NCBI RefSeq assembly: GCF_030247195.1 | Contig: NW_026683308.1 | Coordinates: forward strand, 1 to 64,000 | Direction of reading: 5' to 3' | Origin: Topomyia yanbarensis | Lineage: Eukaryota; Arthropoda; Insecta; Diptera; Culicidae | Length of the DNA: 64,000 nucleotides | Part shown: positions 35,296-50,557 of the stretch, one piece after another | Numbering within the stretch: position 1 is the first letter of the stretch | Layout: each line of letters begins with the position of its first letter | Translations under genes and position numbers: made by a program | Notes under the pieces: model-generated | The model's database searches: none | The model's input: only the letters and a program-made list of their open reading frames with translations | Told to the model about the DNA's origin: nothing

Positions 35296-36573
35296 ATGGC
35301 GGCCGCTAGTAGCGGTGATCCGGGAGGGTCAAGTCAAAGAAGATTGCCGGTATACATGGATCCGACGAACAAATTCGGCGAATTGACGTTCCTGCAGCTG
35401 ACAGGCAAAGACGGTGTACCTTTGCCAAGAAACCCGTTCGTCATTGGTAAATCGGTGGAGGTTGTCGCTGGAGGCCCAATTGAAGGTGCGAATACCGAAG
35501 CTCAAGGGACACGGTATACCCTTCGAGTTCGGAACCCAGTCCAAGTTACCAAATTAATGAAGATGACCAAGCTTATTGACGGTACTGATGTTGTGGTTGA
35601 ATTGCATCCGAATCTGAACGTAAGCAGATGCGTAATTTCCTGCTACGATCTGATTCACCTTGAAGAAAAGGAGGTTTTGCAAGAAATTATAAGCCAGGGT
35701 GTGATTCGTGTACAGCGAATTACACGAAAGGAAGAGGAGAAAAGAGTGAATACGCCAGCGCTTATCTTGACCTTCTGCAAGACCACATACCCGGAATACA
35801 TGAAGATCGGTTTGCTTCGCGTCCCTACCCGCCCGTACTTCCCAAACCCGATGCTTTGTTATGGTTGCTTCAAATACGGCCATACTCGTGTTCGCTGTCC
35901 TGGCCCGCAACGTTGTCCTAATTGCTCTGGAGAACATCAAGGTGAAGAAAAATGTCGAGCAGCTCAGTTCTGCCTAAATTGTAAAGGTGATCACCAACCA
36001 ACAAGCCGCCAATGTCCAAATTACAAAAAGGAAGCAGAGGTCATAAAAATAAAAATCCGCGACAATTTGACATTCCCGGAAGCGCGCAAACGAGCTGAAC
36101 AGCAAAATCTTGGAAGTTACGCCCAAGCCGCAGCGCAACCGAGCGAAATTCTTAATAAACTAAAAGAGCTGGAGCTGACAATGAAGAGGAAGGATGAGCA
36201 GATCGCAAAACTTCTGGCGGAGGCCAAAAGAAAGGATGAAAAAATTGAACAAATGATAGCGTACATACACCAGATGAAACAACAGTCCGCTAGTCAAGAA
36301 AAACCACAGCAAAGTAAAGAACAAAAACCAACGAACCAGACAGCCGGGCCAATAACAAGATCAAGGAACAACTCACCAGCGACTAACACGGACTCGAAGC
36401 GAGGAAGACCACAGAAACAACACACCCCGTTCAGCAAACCCACGACAATCCCACCGGATAACTTGAGCCCACCACCAAAAAGAACCGCTACCACTACCAC
36501 CAACGAAACCATGGATTATTCAGACGATGAAATTGAGATTACCGAGAAGCCTCCTAGCCAGCCTCTTCGATAA
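35296..36573 (+). CDS. I-clade LINE copy 2 ORF1 (gag-like, 425 aa)
   Basis: Same start and plan as ORF1 of copy 1: RRM-like core, three CCHC-type knuckles (CYGCFKYGHTRVRC, CPNCSGEHQGEEKC, CLNCKGDHQPTSRQC), coiled coil with an extra KRKDEKIEQMIAYIHQMK stretch, and a Pro-rich tail. It is intact and ends in the same 47-nt overlap with ORF2. Confidence 0.9.
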   Translation: MAAASSGDPGGSSQRRLPVYMDPTNKFGELTFLQLTGKDGVPLPRNPFVIGKSVEVVAGGPIEGANTEAQGTRYTLRVRNPVQVTKLMKMTKLIDGTDVVVELHPNLNVSRCVISCYDLIHLEEKEVLQEIISQGVIRVQRITRKEEEKRVNTPALILTFCKTTYPEYMKIGLLRVPTRPYFPNPMLCYGCFKYGHTRVRCPGPQRCPNCSGEHQGEEKCRAAQFCLNCKGDHQPTSRQCPNYKKEAEVIKIKIRDNLTFPEARKRAEQQNLGSYAQAAAQPSEILNKLKELELTMKRKDEQIAKLLAEAKRKDEKIEQMIAYIHQMKQQSASQEKPQQSKEQKPTNQTAGPITRSRNNSPATNTDSKRGRPQKQHTPFSKPTTIPPDNLSPPPKRTATTTTNETMDYSDDEIEITEKPPSQPLR

Positions 36574-39500
36574 TTTTCATTTTCAACAACGTTTGGATAC
36601 CAACGACAACCCACGCACGAATACTGACCACGAGATAGATCGGTTTGGAAGAGAGGAAAGTGTAGTACTCCTTCCAACGCAAGCACAGCAGGATGAAGGA
36701 ACTATCCGGGCCGTCATACCCCAACCCGTTGATAGTGAATTCACCTCTGTGGCCGATAGGAACACCGATTTCACCACTACAGCTTGTAAACCAGCAGACC
36801 AAAAACCCACGATCGACGAACAGAAGGAGATCAGCAGAACTACACAAAGTCTATCCCCAGTGCCGACCGCAGTCGGTGTTCGTGAGCATAATAGTGTAGT
36901 TTGTACGACAGCGGTTGGCACTGTGGGGCTGGACCTTCCTCAGGTCAGTTCCGAAATTGTCAATCCCCTTGCAGGTACTGCTTGTTCTGATGTTCTTCCA
37001 GGTTTGACTGACAACATCGACGACACGCTCCTTCCACATCACCACTCGCTGTCGCCCGGAGAAGGTCCATCGAGATATCCGTTTCGAGATGGAACAGCTG
37101 TCACCACAACAGTAGCGTCGAAGCAGACAACGAAAACTACACAAAGTCTTTCCCCAGTGCCGGTCGCTGTCGGCAATTCTGGAAGTAATCGTGTAGTAGT
37201 TTCGACAGCGGCTGGCACTGTGGGGCTAGACGTCCCACAGGTCAGTCCTATTCCACCTCGTTCACGAACGGATTCTGTTGCGGTTTATCCCGTTACAGAT
37301 ATGACCAGCACGCATCGAACGAGTAACCGGTTTGGGGAAGAAGAGAAGAAAGTAGCTTCCCCACTTCATCATGAAGGGATCGACCGGGGGGAAGAGGACT
37401 GTCCCTACTTCCCAGATATACAGTCCTCGCAATTCTCCTCCTGGCTTTCCGCCGGCGAAGATACACCGCAACAACAGCAGAAGCATCAGAGCACCGATAT
37501 CCCGGTTGAAATCAGCGCAACCACGTCCCGGTACCAACGAAGCACACCGGCGAGAACCCGCAGGCAATCACCTTCGCCATCAACATCGTCTTCGTCAGCG
37601 ACTTTCGCCAATCGAGACAGCAGATGCTTCGCCCTTCAATGGAACATTCGGGGCCTGCGAACCAACATCAGCGAGCTTAAACAGCTGATATGCGAGTACG
37701 GACCGAGCCTGATAGCGCTTCAGGAAACAAAAGTTGACAACCGAGTAGTCGCAGCAGATTTCATCGGCAACAACTACACTCTTTTGCTGAAAACTGGGAG
37801 TTGTCGATACTGGCAACAAGGAGTAGGTCTTGCCATTCGGGATGGTGTTCCATTCGAACGAATTGATATCGACGATAGTATACAAGCTATCGCAGTTCGG
37901 ATCCAACTGCCACAGCAAATGACGGTGGTGTCGATCTACGTCCCTCCCAATACTCAACAGTGCCAAGAACAGCTGGGTGACTTCCTCGAAAAGCTTCCAC
38001 GTCCAGTGCTGATACTAGGCGACTTCAACGCGCACCATATTTGCTGGGGTTCTACGAAATCTACCGCACTAGGCCACTTCATCGCCGAAAAAACGCTATC
38101 GGAACGATTACTCATCCTCAACGACGGCTCGCACACTCGGATTGACCCAGCTACCGGTATCACTTCGGCCATTGACCTCTCGATCTGCTCAGAATCGGTG
38201 GCTTCGAAATTTGTTTGGCGAACACTTCCGGACACCCACAGCAGTGATCACTTTCCCATTCTCGTTTCCATTCCCGGACTGTCGACTATCCCAACGAAAA
38301 GACAGAAATGGATTTACGACCAGGCAGATTGGACAACCTACGAGCGATTGACCGCCAACGCTATTCGACCGGGCGTCGAAATATCAATCGACTGTTTCGT
38401 TGACCGGTTGATTAGAGCAGCAAACACCGCGATACCTCGCACTACCGGCAGAGTCGGTCCCAAAGCGGTTCCGTGGTGGTGTCCGGAGGTGAAAGCAGCT
38501 ATCAAAAATCGGAGAAAAGCACTTAGAGCACTGAAGCGTATACCAGCAGAGGACCCACGAAAAGTGGATGCACTGAAAAGCTTCCTGGAATCACGGGCAG
38601 CAGCAAGAAAGTCTATCCATGACGCCAAGAAAAAATCATGGGAAGACTTCGTCGCGAAGATATCTCCAAGTTCAACTACGTCGGAGATGTGGCAGACAGT
38701 GAACACGTTGAGAGGGAAACGCCAACACCGCCCAACTGTCATCAAGCGGTCCAATGGTTACACGGATAAGCCAGAAGAAATAGCTGAAGAACTGGCGCAA
38801 CACTACAGCGAAAGATCCGCAACCTCCAGCTATTCGTCGCCACAGCAGTGATCACTTTCCCATTCTCGTTTCCATTCCCGGACTGTCGACTATCCCAACG
38901 AAAAGACAGAAATGGATTTACGACCAGGCAGATTGGACAACCTACGAGCGATTGACCGCCAACGCTATTCGACCGGGCGTCGAAATATCAATCGACTGTT
39001 TCGTTGACCGGTTGATTAGAGCAGCAAACACCGCGATACCTCGCACTACCGGCAGAGTCGGTCCCAAAGCGGTTCCGTGGTGGTGTCCGGAGGTGAAAGC
39101 AGCTATCAAAAATCGGAGAAAAGCACTTAGAGCACTGAAGCGTATACCAGCAGAGGACCCACGAAAAGTGGATGCACTGAAAAGCTTCCTGGAATCACGG
39201 GCAGCAGCAAGAAAGTCTATCCATGACGCCAAGAAAAAATCATGGGAAGACTTCGTCGCGAAGATATCTCCAAGTTCAACTACGTCGGAGATGTGGCAGA
39301 CAGTGAACACGTTGAGAGGGAAACGCCAACACCGCCCAACTGTCATCAAGCGGTCCAATGGTTACACGGATAAGCCAGAAGAAATAGCTGAAGAACTGGC
39401 GCAACACTACAGCGAAAGATCCGCAACCTCCAGCTATTCGTCGTTGTTCCAGAGGGAGAAAGAAAAGGCAGAACGAAACCGCATAAACTTCTCGCCAGAT

Positions 39501-41837
39501 AGCGATGATATCTACAATTCGGACTTCACCCTGAATGAATTGCTGTTGGCACTCGACAGAGGAAGAAGTGGCTCTTCAGGACCGGACTGCATCGGCTATC
39601 CAATGCTTCAGCGACTGCCATTGTCTGTGAAAACTGCCATGTTGGAACTTTTCAACAGAATATGGCGCAGTGGCGTATTCCCACCCTGTTGGCGAACCGG
39701 AATCATCGTACCAATTCCAAAGCCAAGCTCGGATGACGCGGGTCCAGCTGCATTCCGTCCAATCACGTTAACTAGTTGTATGGCGAAGGTGTTCGAGCGA
39801 ATTGTCAACCGACGGTTAACCACCGAACTAGAGTCGAACGGGCGTCTCGACAAACGACAACATGCCTTCAGATCTGGTCGGGGTACTGACACATACTTTG
39901 CGGAGTTGGAGAGGTCATTACCCGACCGTGACGAGCACTGTCTGATAGCGTCGCTAGACTTGGCTAAGGCATACGACACCACCTGGAGATATGGCATCCT
40001 ACGAACATTGCAGAAATGGCAAATACGCGGAAGGATGGTAAACATTGTCAACAGCTTTCTGGCAGAGAGAACGTTCCAGGTCAACGTAGAGGGGCATTTG
40101 TCGCCAGCGCATCCGCTGGAAAACGGTGTACCACAGGGCTCAGTGCTCTCTGTTACACTATTTCTCGTGGCTATCCAACCCATCTTCCGTGTCGTTCCGA
40201 ATTCCGTACAAGTGTTGCTGTACGCCGACGATATCCTGCTCCTTGTATGGGGGAAGAAAGACCAGTCGCTCCACCGAAAACTTCAGGCCGCAGTGAAAGC
40301 CGTCGATAAATGGTCGAGAAGTGTTGGATTTACGATATCTGCAACGAAATCCAGCATCTTCTATTGCAGCCCTAACGTACGCCGTGAACCCATGCAGGCG
40401 ATAAAGGTAGATGGTGTAGCCGTTCCGACACAAACGCTGCTGAGAACCCTCGGTGTTACTCTCGACCGATCGCTCAACTTTAAAGCGCATTGCAAAATGA
40501 CGAAGAAGACGTGCGAATCCAGGCTGCGTATCTTGAAGATGATCGGCGCCAAGCTACCCCGTGGTCAACGCGCTTCTTTACTTCAAATCGGGTCAGTAAT
40601 TGTCACCTCTCGGTTACTATACGGCATGGGGCTCGTAAGCAGAGGAGGAGATGCCGTCGTCCAAACGCTCGCACCTACATACAACAGGATGGTAAGGTTT
40701 TCATCTGGTGCATACGTCACGAGTCCAATTCTAGCCATTATGGCTGAAGCAGGTACTTTGCCGTTCGATCTGCTTGTCCTCCAAACCATCGCACGATTGG
40801 CTATCCGTATGTTAGAGAATAGTAGGGATAATGCTGCTCTTCCCTTGGTACATCGAGCTTCCAGTCGTTTGATGGAGATGGTCGGAACGCCTCTTCCAAA
40901 TATCTGCTCCCGCACGCGGTTAACTACTCGGAAGTGGTACGAAGCCAAACCCCAGATCGTGTGGGACATCAAGAAACGCGTAAAAGCCGGAGATCCTTCG
41001 GATACTGTCCGTCCAGTCGTTCAGGAGCTACTGACAGAACGTTTCAGCCGCTCAACAGTCGTTTACACAGATGGGTCGAAAGACGATATCGCTGTCGGCG
41101 CGGGAGTTTTCGGAGAACACTATCAACAGTCGCTAGGTCTTCCACAGCAATGCAGCGTCTTCTCAGCCGAGGCATTTGCAATAAAAACAGCGCTAACAGC
41201 ATACCACACGTCTAGCGATTTGCTGATCATGTCAGATTCGGCTAGCTGTTTATCAGCAATCGAAGCCGGCACATCCCAGCACCCGTGGATCCAACAGATT
41301 GAAAACATGCTTCGGAACCGTCCAATCAATCTGTGCTGGATTCCAGGTCACACTGGCATCCGCGGTAACGAAGAGGCAGACCGACTTGCAGGAGAAGCCA
41401 GGGGCGTTCCCCCATTGGAAATATCCGTTCCCGGAGCAGATGCCGTTATTCAAATCAAAACAACTATCCGAAATCGATGGTACCAGCGGTGGTCAGCGTC
41501 CACCGAGGTGAAACTGCGCGAAGTAAAATTCAACACAACAAAGTGGGCTGACCGCGAGAATTCGGCCGACCAACGAGTGCTAACGTGCTTGCGAATAGGG
41601 CATACCCGATTGACGCACGAATTCCTGCTGAAAAAAGAAGCCCCACCGGTTTGTGACAGCTGCGGGGTAACTACTGACGTCCGTCATGTGATCCTCCACT
41701 GTAAGAGGTACGACGAAGCCAGGAAGAAGAACGATATTGAATCGTCGAGTCTACGAATGACTTTATGCAACAACAGAGACAACGAAGAGAATTTGCTAAA
41801 CTTCCTCAAGGAAACAAATCTGTATAAAAAAAATTGA
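36527..41837 (+). pseudogene. I-clade LINE copy 2 ORF2, broken by a 604-bp tandem duplication
   Basis: The frame is open from 36527 to 38851 (N-terminal extension with the paired GTVGLD repeats, then the endonuclease) and again from about 38850 to 41837 (linker, reverse transcriptase with YADD, RNase H with YTDGSKDD and WIPGHTGIRGNEEAD, C-terminal CDSCG zinc motif). Bases 38236-38839 are repeated as 38840-39443. Since 604 is not a multiple of three, the frame shifts and meets a stop right after the junction. Apart from this the ORF would match copy 1 in length. It should make only a truncated endonuclease-containing protein. Confidence 0.9.
38236..39443 (+). repeat. 604-bp direct tandem duplication inside ORF2 of copy 2
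   Basis: Unit 1 is 38236-38839 and unit 2 is 38840-39443; both start ccacagcagtgatcacttt. The 138-codon antisense frames at 38338 and 38942 are identical residue for residue, so the copies are the same or nearly so. Confidence 0.9.
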
Positions 41838-41950
41838 AAAATCTGTATTGTAAATTAATGTTTGTGAAAGCGAAATTGAAACTAACTTTCCGACACGAAT
41901 GCACCCTTCTGGTGTAAAGTGTCATTAATAAACAACAACAACAACAACAA

Positions 41951-44664
<2,714 letters not shown>

Positions 44665-45769
44665 TCAATCAGTCAGAGCCGTAGCAACCTAAGGGGCAAA
44701 AGGAGGCTTTGCCCCCTCACGCGTTTTGCGCCAAAAGAAATAAAGAATTAATCAAATAAAAAGCAAGAGAGCAATTTATATAGTTTATACTGTGTTAATT
44801 AGTATCGAACCGAAATTTCATCGCCGCAATAAATTTAACACGTATAGCATAAAATATAGTTAACACTTCAATGCATAACACTGTTTTAAAACAACATTAC
44901 GCAAAACATCTCAAAATTATCACAGTAATGTATTGAAACTATGAAACAATTTTCACAAAATTTAAAAAAAAAATATTTGCGCCTTTGAGGGTTAATATGA
45001 CTCCCATGTTTGGAAATAAAGTCAAATGTGATGTCAGTTGATACAAAAAATATCTATTGCACATTTTTAAAAGACCTATACAACAATAATGTTGCCAAAA
45101 ACGGATCCCATTTGTTGCCAAAATCTGAGTGTACCGAAAAGGGACCATGCAAAAATCGGAACGTGCCAAAAACGGAATCTTACTGTACTATCACTGAACA
45201 GCCTCCAAGAAACATAAAAACACATATCGTCAATACTTCCTTCATTCCATTACACGTTGAATAACCTTGTCAATACGCTCCAGTATTGACAAAACAACTG
45301 AACGTGTAAGGACCGCTAATATGGAACACAAACAAGTTGTTGAATCAAACATTCTTCACTATATGATGATTGACAGCAGGAAAAACAAAAACCACCACAA
45401 AAAGGATAAGCAATCAAAACATCAGGAAAATAATCTTTAGAACAGATGGATAAATTGTCGTACCCGGAACATCACGTTCCAGATCCATTCTTAACCACTC
45501 ATCATTCCGAATTAGATCCACATGACATCACTGTGAACAGTCTAGTGAAAGAAACCGATTCCACGCACACCGGCTTGGCCACAAAGTCAACTTACTGTAC
45601 TATCATACTACAAATTATGACAAACATCAAACTGTCTTGAAAACAAAAACTCCAAAGTCTGTTAATGATTAGCGGCTCTTAAGCGATCAATAATCCATTG
45701 TGGTATAACAAAGTTGGGTTGACGATGTGCATCAAAAATATTGAACGCGTAAAGTCCGCTATTCATTTA

Positions 45770-46183
45770 GAGCATGTTCAGGAGTGTTTCAGTTTTTGAT
45801 TTATAATTTTGACAGTTCTATAATATAAAACTGAAAATTTTAAAACTGGAACTTTCTGTCCCCAGCAGCAGTTTTAGCGGGCGTTCTATTCAGTTTAAAA
45901 TTCATGTCTCGCCATGCCTTCAGCGTTACTGCATTCAAATTTATTTTTCCCCAGTCTATCGGTTCTAAGTGTCTGTGCTGGAAACTTTGCATGTATTTAA
46001 AACACAGTTCTAAACGTGTTTTAAAATCAGCAACAAATAGAACGGCGTCGTATAACAGTTTTAAATTTTGAAACAAAACTGTTCGAAATAATAAAACAAA
46101 ACGCTCTGCGGGGGATGTCAATGTTTTAGTTCCAGTTCTACTTTGAAACTCCTATATAAAATAAAACGCTCCTGAACATGCCC
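45770..46183. mobile_element. Harbinger-type MITE with TTA duplication
   Basis: GAGCATGTTCAGGAGTGTTT at the left end and the inverted GGGCATGTTCAGGAGCGTTT at the right end; TTA flanks both sides (45767-45769, 46184-46186). The 414-bp interior has no transposase. A TTA duplication is the PIF/Harbinger signature. Confidence 0.75.
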
Positions 46184-46836
46184 TTATACCTATGTGGAAT
46201 ATTAACGATATACAAAGGGACAATCTGCTCGCTTAGCAAATTACAAACACGCACATGCACTCGACTGACACTACACCACTCCATCGATACAAAACACCAT
46301 GGCAGCGTCAATGCAAACAATCGCAAGCACCGCTCCCGCTCGCATGTGGTGGGAATTGAATCGATTTTCGATTTAGGCGAACATAGATCGCGATCCAAAT
46401 TTTTGAGGAAGAATCGCATTGCCGAACGGATCCGCTCATCATTGTTCGAATACAATTCCGAACAAGTATCGGAAAGAATCCAAATCGCAGCGATCCAAGG
46501 TGAGCGCAAGAGAGAAAAAATACGAACATATGAGATACCATATTCACTTGGCTTTGGTCGATCGGGCGCTCAACAGATGCACACTCATAAACAAGAAAAA
46601 CAGAATAAAGCATCGGAGGTAGGTGAGTGCGCATGAGCCTACAGTGAGCGTAAAACGATGCGATTCTTCCTATCCTTGGCGGTGATAGTCATTGAGGGGT
46701 CCTACTGAGCGGGATAAAAGAATCGTCTAAGAAGGTTCCCCTCAAGATGCGAAGCATTCTAGACCGTAACACGTCTTTTCCACTTCTGAGCTGAGCAGTT
46801 TTGTCGTTACTCTCTCCATTATCTGCCGCAGGAACC

Positions 46837-47870
46837 TTAGACTACAGGATCAACTTTATACTTCTTTAATACCTTGATGAGGAGCGAGTTCGGTATGGAG
46901 TTGTATGTCTTCTTGTAATCGATATAGGCCATACTAAGGTTCCGTTGATTACACACTACTTCTCCAACAATGACTGCATCGTTTATGGCTTGATCTTTTG
47001 TGTTTTTCTTATATCCCTTCTGCTCCTCTGTCAGGATGCTACTCTTCTCATAGTGGGCCCTTACGTATGTAGTGATGAAGGTGCTCATGATCTTGTGCAG
47101 ACTTGTTAGACAGGTAATTGGTGTGTCCTTGGGGACGAGAATTGTGGCACCACGGGTGATGAAATCCGGCGATAAACGGGGGTCGCGTAACTCTCAATTT
47201 CAGAGATACTGCGAATCCTCGCGTACATCATTGGTTTCGACGGAGACAGCTGACATCTCGTCGATTTCTTCGCCTGCTCATTTCTCCTCGTGCCTAAGCC
47301 GCTGTTGCCCTTCGCGATGTTGTACGGGGATCTCCCAAATACTGGTTCAAAAGTTATAACGCTGATATCCGGTAGACCTTCGCTGAAATTAGGATTCTTG
47401 TGGCTGATTTGGTAATAGAAGTGTAACGCCTTAGCCATTTTGATAAGACGCTCCGTTACTGTATTAGTGTGTCGTGTTTTTTCGTCAGCTGGCGAGCTCC
47501 CAGTATGCGAAGCTTAGTAGGTGCAATGATAGCGGCAGAGTTTTTCGAGATCCGACTCTCCAATCTCCGCTACCTTGGAGATATTTGATTTTCTCGGTGA
47601 TGTTGAGACGGGTCGCCTCTAGGTGTAAATCGGTGTCGTAAACATCTTACGGTTGCCACTGCAGCACAGAATACTTCCAGGTTCTGCACAAATTCCAGGT
47701 GAATTGGGAGCCCTTTATCATTCATGACCTGAAAATCACAGGTCAACTTAAAAGAATACTGCAGCTTCGAGATCCTGGGGCGCAACATTGGATCCGTGTC
47801 GCGACATTGCGCAACCGCTTCATCCACATTAAAGACCAAAACACGTAGTAGCTGCCGAAAAACGGGTGGG
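46837..47870 (-). pseudogene. Degenerate non-LTR reverse transcriptase fragment (R4/Dong-like?)
   Basis: The minus frame 46837-47088 encodes MSTFITTYVRAHYEKSSILT, GYKKNTKDQAINDAV and LSMAYIDYKKTYNSIPNSLL, the N-terminal half of a reverse transcriptase palm with its first catalytic Asp in YIDYKK. Upstream minus frames at 47106-47438 and 47570-47839 (YSFKLTCDFQVMNDKGLPIH) are probably the preceding part of the same polyprotein in other frames. The YADD region and 3' end are missing. The R4/Dong assignment rests on this short block only. Confidence 0.55.
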
Positions 47871-47902
47871 TCTTCTTTGTTTTTATCTAGTAACGAGCGA
47901 GA

Positions 47903-48022
47903 CGATGAAGGAAGAAAGTTTAGAACAGCGCGGAAAAAGTCATATGAGCAAGCTTAGAGTTTGCTGACAACGTAACCCTTTGTGTTCTACCGCAGGAGTC
48001 AGAATCGTCTTGGCTCTAAATA
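47903..48022 (+). repeat. Dispersed repeat segment shared with 2516-2645
   Basis: Same ordered words as at 2516-2645. Here it lies just upstream (in LINE orientation) of the fragment at 46837-47870. Confidence 0.4.
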
Positions 48023-48504
48023 ATAAAAATAACTTTCCTTCCAGTCCCTTGCTTTTAATATACGTTAAGATTAATCGAAAAAATTGCCCTCTCACGCAAA
48101 ACAGGATTGCTACGGCTCTGTCAATCAGTACTGTTGTTTAAAATTACAAAAAAAATTGTTTCATTATTGACAGTTTCAACTAATATTTCGTTTGAAACAA
48201 CAAAGATATTAATTGTGCTTTCCTGTCATTCTCGGTGGCAACCAAACAGCATGGTAAATTTAACCAAACAAACACGTTCAAGTTGAACAAATTCAGGTTA
48301 GAATGAAACAAATCAAACGGTAGAATTAACAACCACTAGCGAACTACTGCAACGTAATTCAGTACTTATTATCAGAAGCGTTACTGTTTTTGACCGATTT
48401 GATGGATGTTAAGATGTACGATTCGAAATGTAATGTATATTTGTGATGATGTAAAATAAAATATTCCAATATTATTAGTATGCTTCAACGAATTTTTATT
48501 TTTT

Positions 48505-49606
48505 GCCTTTCTCATATAGAAAGGTTATGCAATCACTCTGAAAAACGTCAACCTAATCCCGGCCCGGACGACCGAGTGTCATATCCCATTCGATTCAGTT
48601 CGTCGAGATCGGAAAAAGTCTGTATGTGTGTGCGTATGTGTGTGTGTGTATGTGTGTGTATGTGTGTACATGTGTGTGTATGTATGTGCGTATGTGTCAA
48701 ATAATGTCACTCATTTTTCTCAGAGATGGCTGGACCGATTTGCCCAAACTTAGTCTCAAATGAAAGGTGCAACCTTCCCATCGGCTGCTATTGAATTTTG
48801 GATCAATCGGAATTCTGGTTCCGGAATTACGGGTTTCAGAGTGCGGCCACACAGAAATTTCTCATATAAACTATAGGAAAAATTAAAAATAGAATTTTTA
48901 TTTTTGATGCTAAATGTGTTCAAGGTGCATGAAACGTCGAGATTTGTTGCAAACTGGAAAAAAAATTTGACGACGGTTCACTTTTTTGGATTTTGGCACA
49001 TTTTTGCCTTTCTCATATAGAAAGGTTATGCAATCACTCTGAAAAACGTCAACCTAATCCCGGCCTTTTTTTTCGACTCGCATATGGTTTCTGGATTTTA
49101 ACAGGGGCGTAGTTGATGGTTTACGGAGAGGGGTTACACCCCCCCCCTCTACTGTTCACTCCCCTCCTTTAAAAATCTCTTTAAATCACCCCTCAGACCA
49201 CCACCCCATCCAGCCCTCATACCCCTCCCTTTCAACCCCATCATCTTTAAACCACCACTATATCACAAAGCATACCAATTTAAGCTGGGGAGTCGTTCGT
49301 TCATGGGACTTTCGCCCTCCTCACATACCCACCCCCGCATGACAAAATGAGTTAGTAAGCAGATAACATTGATCTAATGCTGATTAGGCTAATGGAGTAT
49401 GATATTTTTTTGTTTCAAGTGTTTCACCGTCGTAACGTAGCTCATCAAGTTCGTGGCTGGCATGCCATTGTGTATAAGTGCAAAGTGTTCTAAGAATGTA
49501 ATGGACATTTCCACAATTATGTTGAACATAAAAAGCCTCCGTGCCATAGTTTAGAGAAATGAGAAAGGCACAATTGCACCGCTAGGTGGATTAAAACAGG
49601 TTTTTT
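48505..49606 (+). repeat. GCCTTTCTC repeat family, composite copy with (TG)n
   Basis: Begins GCCTTTCTCATATAGAAAGG and has a (TG/TATG)n tract at 48620-48700, then cagagatggctggaccgatt and ggttccggaattacggg. A second 5' end restarts at 49006 with about 60 identical bases. It ends gagaaaggcacaattgcacc. GCCTTTCTC and GAGAAAGGC form short inverted ends. A high-copy mosquito repeat by its look; no ORF beyond the microsatellite frames. Confidence 0.65.
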
Positions 49607-49609
49607 AAT

Positions 49610-50550
49610 CTTTGTTGTGCACTCTACAACCGGTAGCACTAATCCTCGCGTGAGAATAAAACTTCTCACGCAGTGGGAACAAATATTTTGCATGAACCAA
49701 CAGGGCTGTTTCGGATTTTAAAGAGATTTGAAAACTGCAACCCTGTGCAGAGGTATCCACTGGACTGGCTTTATTAAATATTACTTGGTATCCCTAAAAA
49801 TGCAAGGCCTTGTATCTTCCTACGCTTACACTGTGATCTATCTCCGATACAGCTCACTCTGCTGATTTGATGGTTCGCGGACCGAAAATTCTGAGATGTG
49901 TCTTCATATCTTCCCGTAAAATGCTTGTGCACTCCCATCTCCAGATTTTCCAATATTTAACCCACATGTTTAGTCAGTGCTTGCTTTTAAATTCGTCTTT
50001 TCTTATCCTTTCCGCCAGCAAAAGCTTGGTACCTAACTATAGCCATCGTAAATGTATCGAAAGCTATCGGCGCGACATTTAGCTCTGCTGCCTGTTTTGC
50101 TTGTCCCCAAATTCAGTATATTTTGTATTGATGTGCGTTTTTAGGTTCATATTTCCAATTTCGAAAATACAAAATACTTTCGAAGAAATATAACAGAAGA
50201 GTAAAAATTTGCTTCGTCGTCAATGGTTGCTGCGATCCAACTCCTTTATAAACAATTAAAAAAAATCTGAAAATTGCTACCTGACTGAGGGGAAGTATTG
50301 TTACACTTTCTTTGACATTTTATTGTATCGCCATCTACTTCAAAGTACCGTAGAAGCTTACATATCCATCTTCAATTACTAAGCTATCTACGAGTCTCCA
50401 GGTACAGCAATACTGATGAGACGACACCTTCGAAAAATAATGGCTCCGAATGGCACGCATCTCGAATTATTCGGAAACACTGGCGAAAGGGGAGCATTTA
50501 GTCCCATCACCAATAGTAGGTATTTTATTGCGATATTGGTTGATGACAGT
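49610..50550. other. Sequence downstream of gene B without a recognised feature
   Basis: The longest frame is 71 codons with no motif. This should include the 3' UTR and polyadenylation region of gene B on the minus strand, but I cannot place the site. Confidence 0.4.
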
Positions 50551-50557
50551 CCATCCT

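Larger units (their letters stand above)
44674..48120. mobile_element. 3.4-kb non-autonomous element with CAGAGCCGTAGCAA ends and 9-bp target duplication
   Basis: CAGAGCCGTAGCAA at 44674-44687 is inverted at 48107-48120. TCAATCAGT flanks both sides (44665-44673 and 48121-48129). CAGAG...CTCTG ends resemble hAT elements, but those make 8-bp duplications; 9 bp is usual for Mutator-like elements, so the class is open. No transposase ORF is present. The interior holds a MITE (45770-46183) and a degenerate LINE (46837-47870). Confidence 0.75.

Noticed and set aside
46178..46636. 152-codon plus-strand frame
   Set aside because: It starts inside a MITE end, has low-complexity Arg/Ser content and no recognisable motif.
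48600..48704. Cys/Val-rich frames over (TG)n tracts here and at 52160-52243 and 53380-53460
   Set aside because: Microsatellite translation artefacts inside the GCCTTTCTC repeat.
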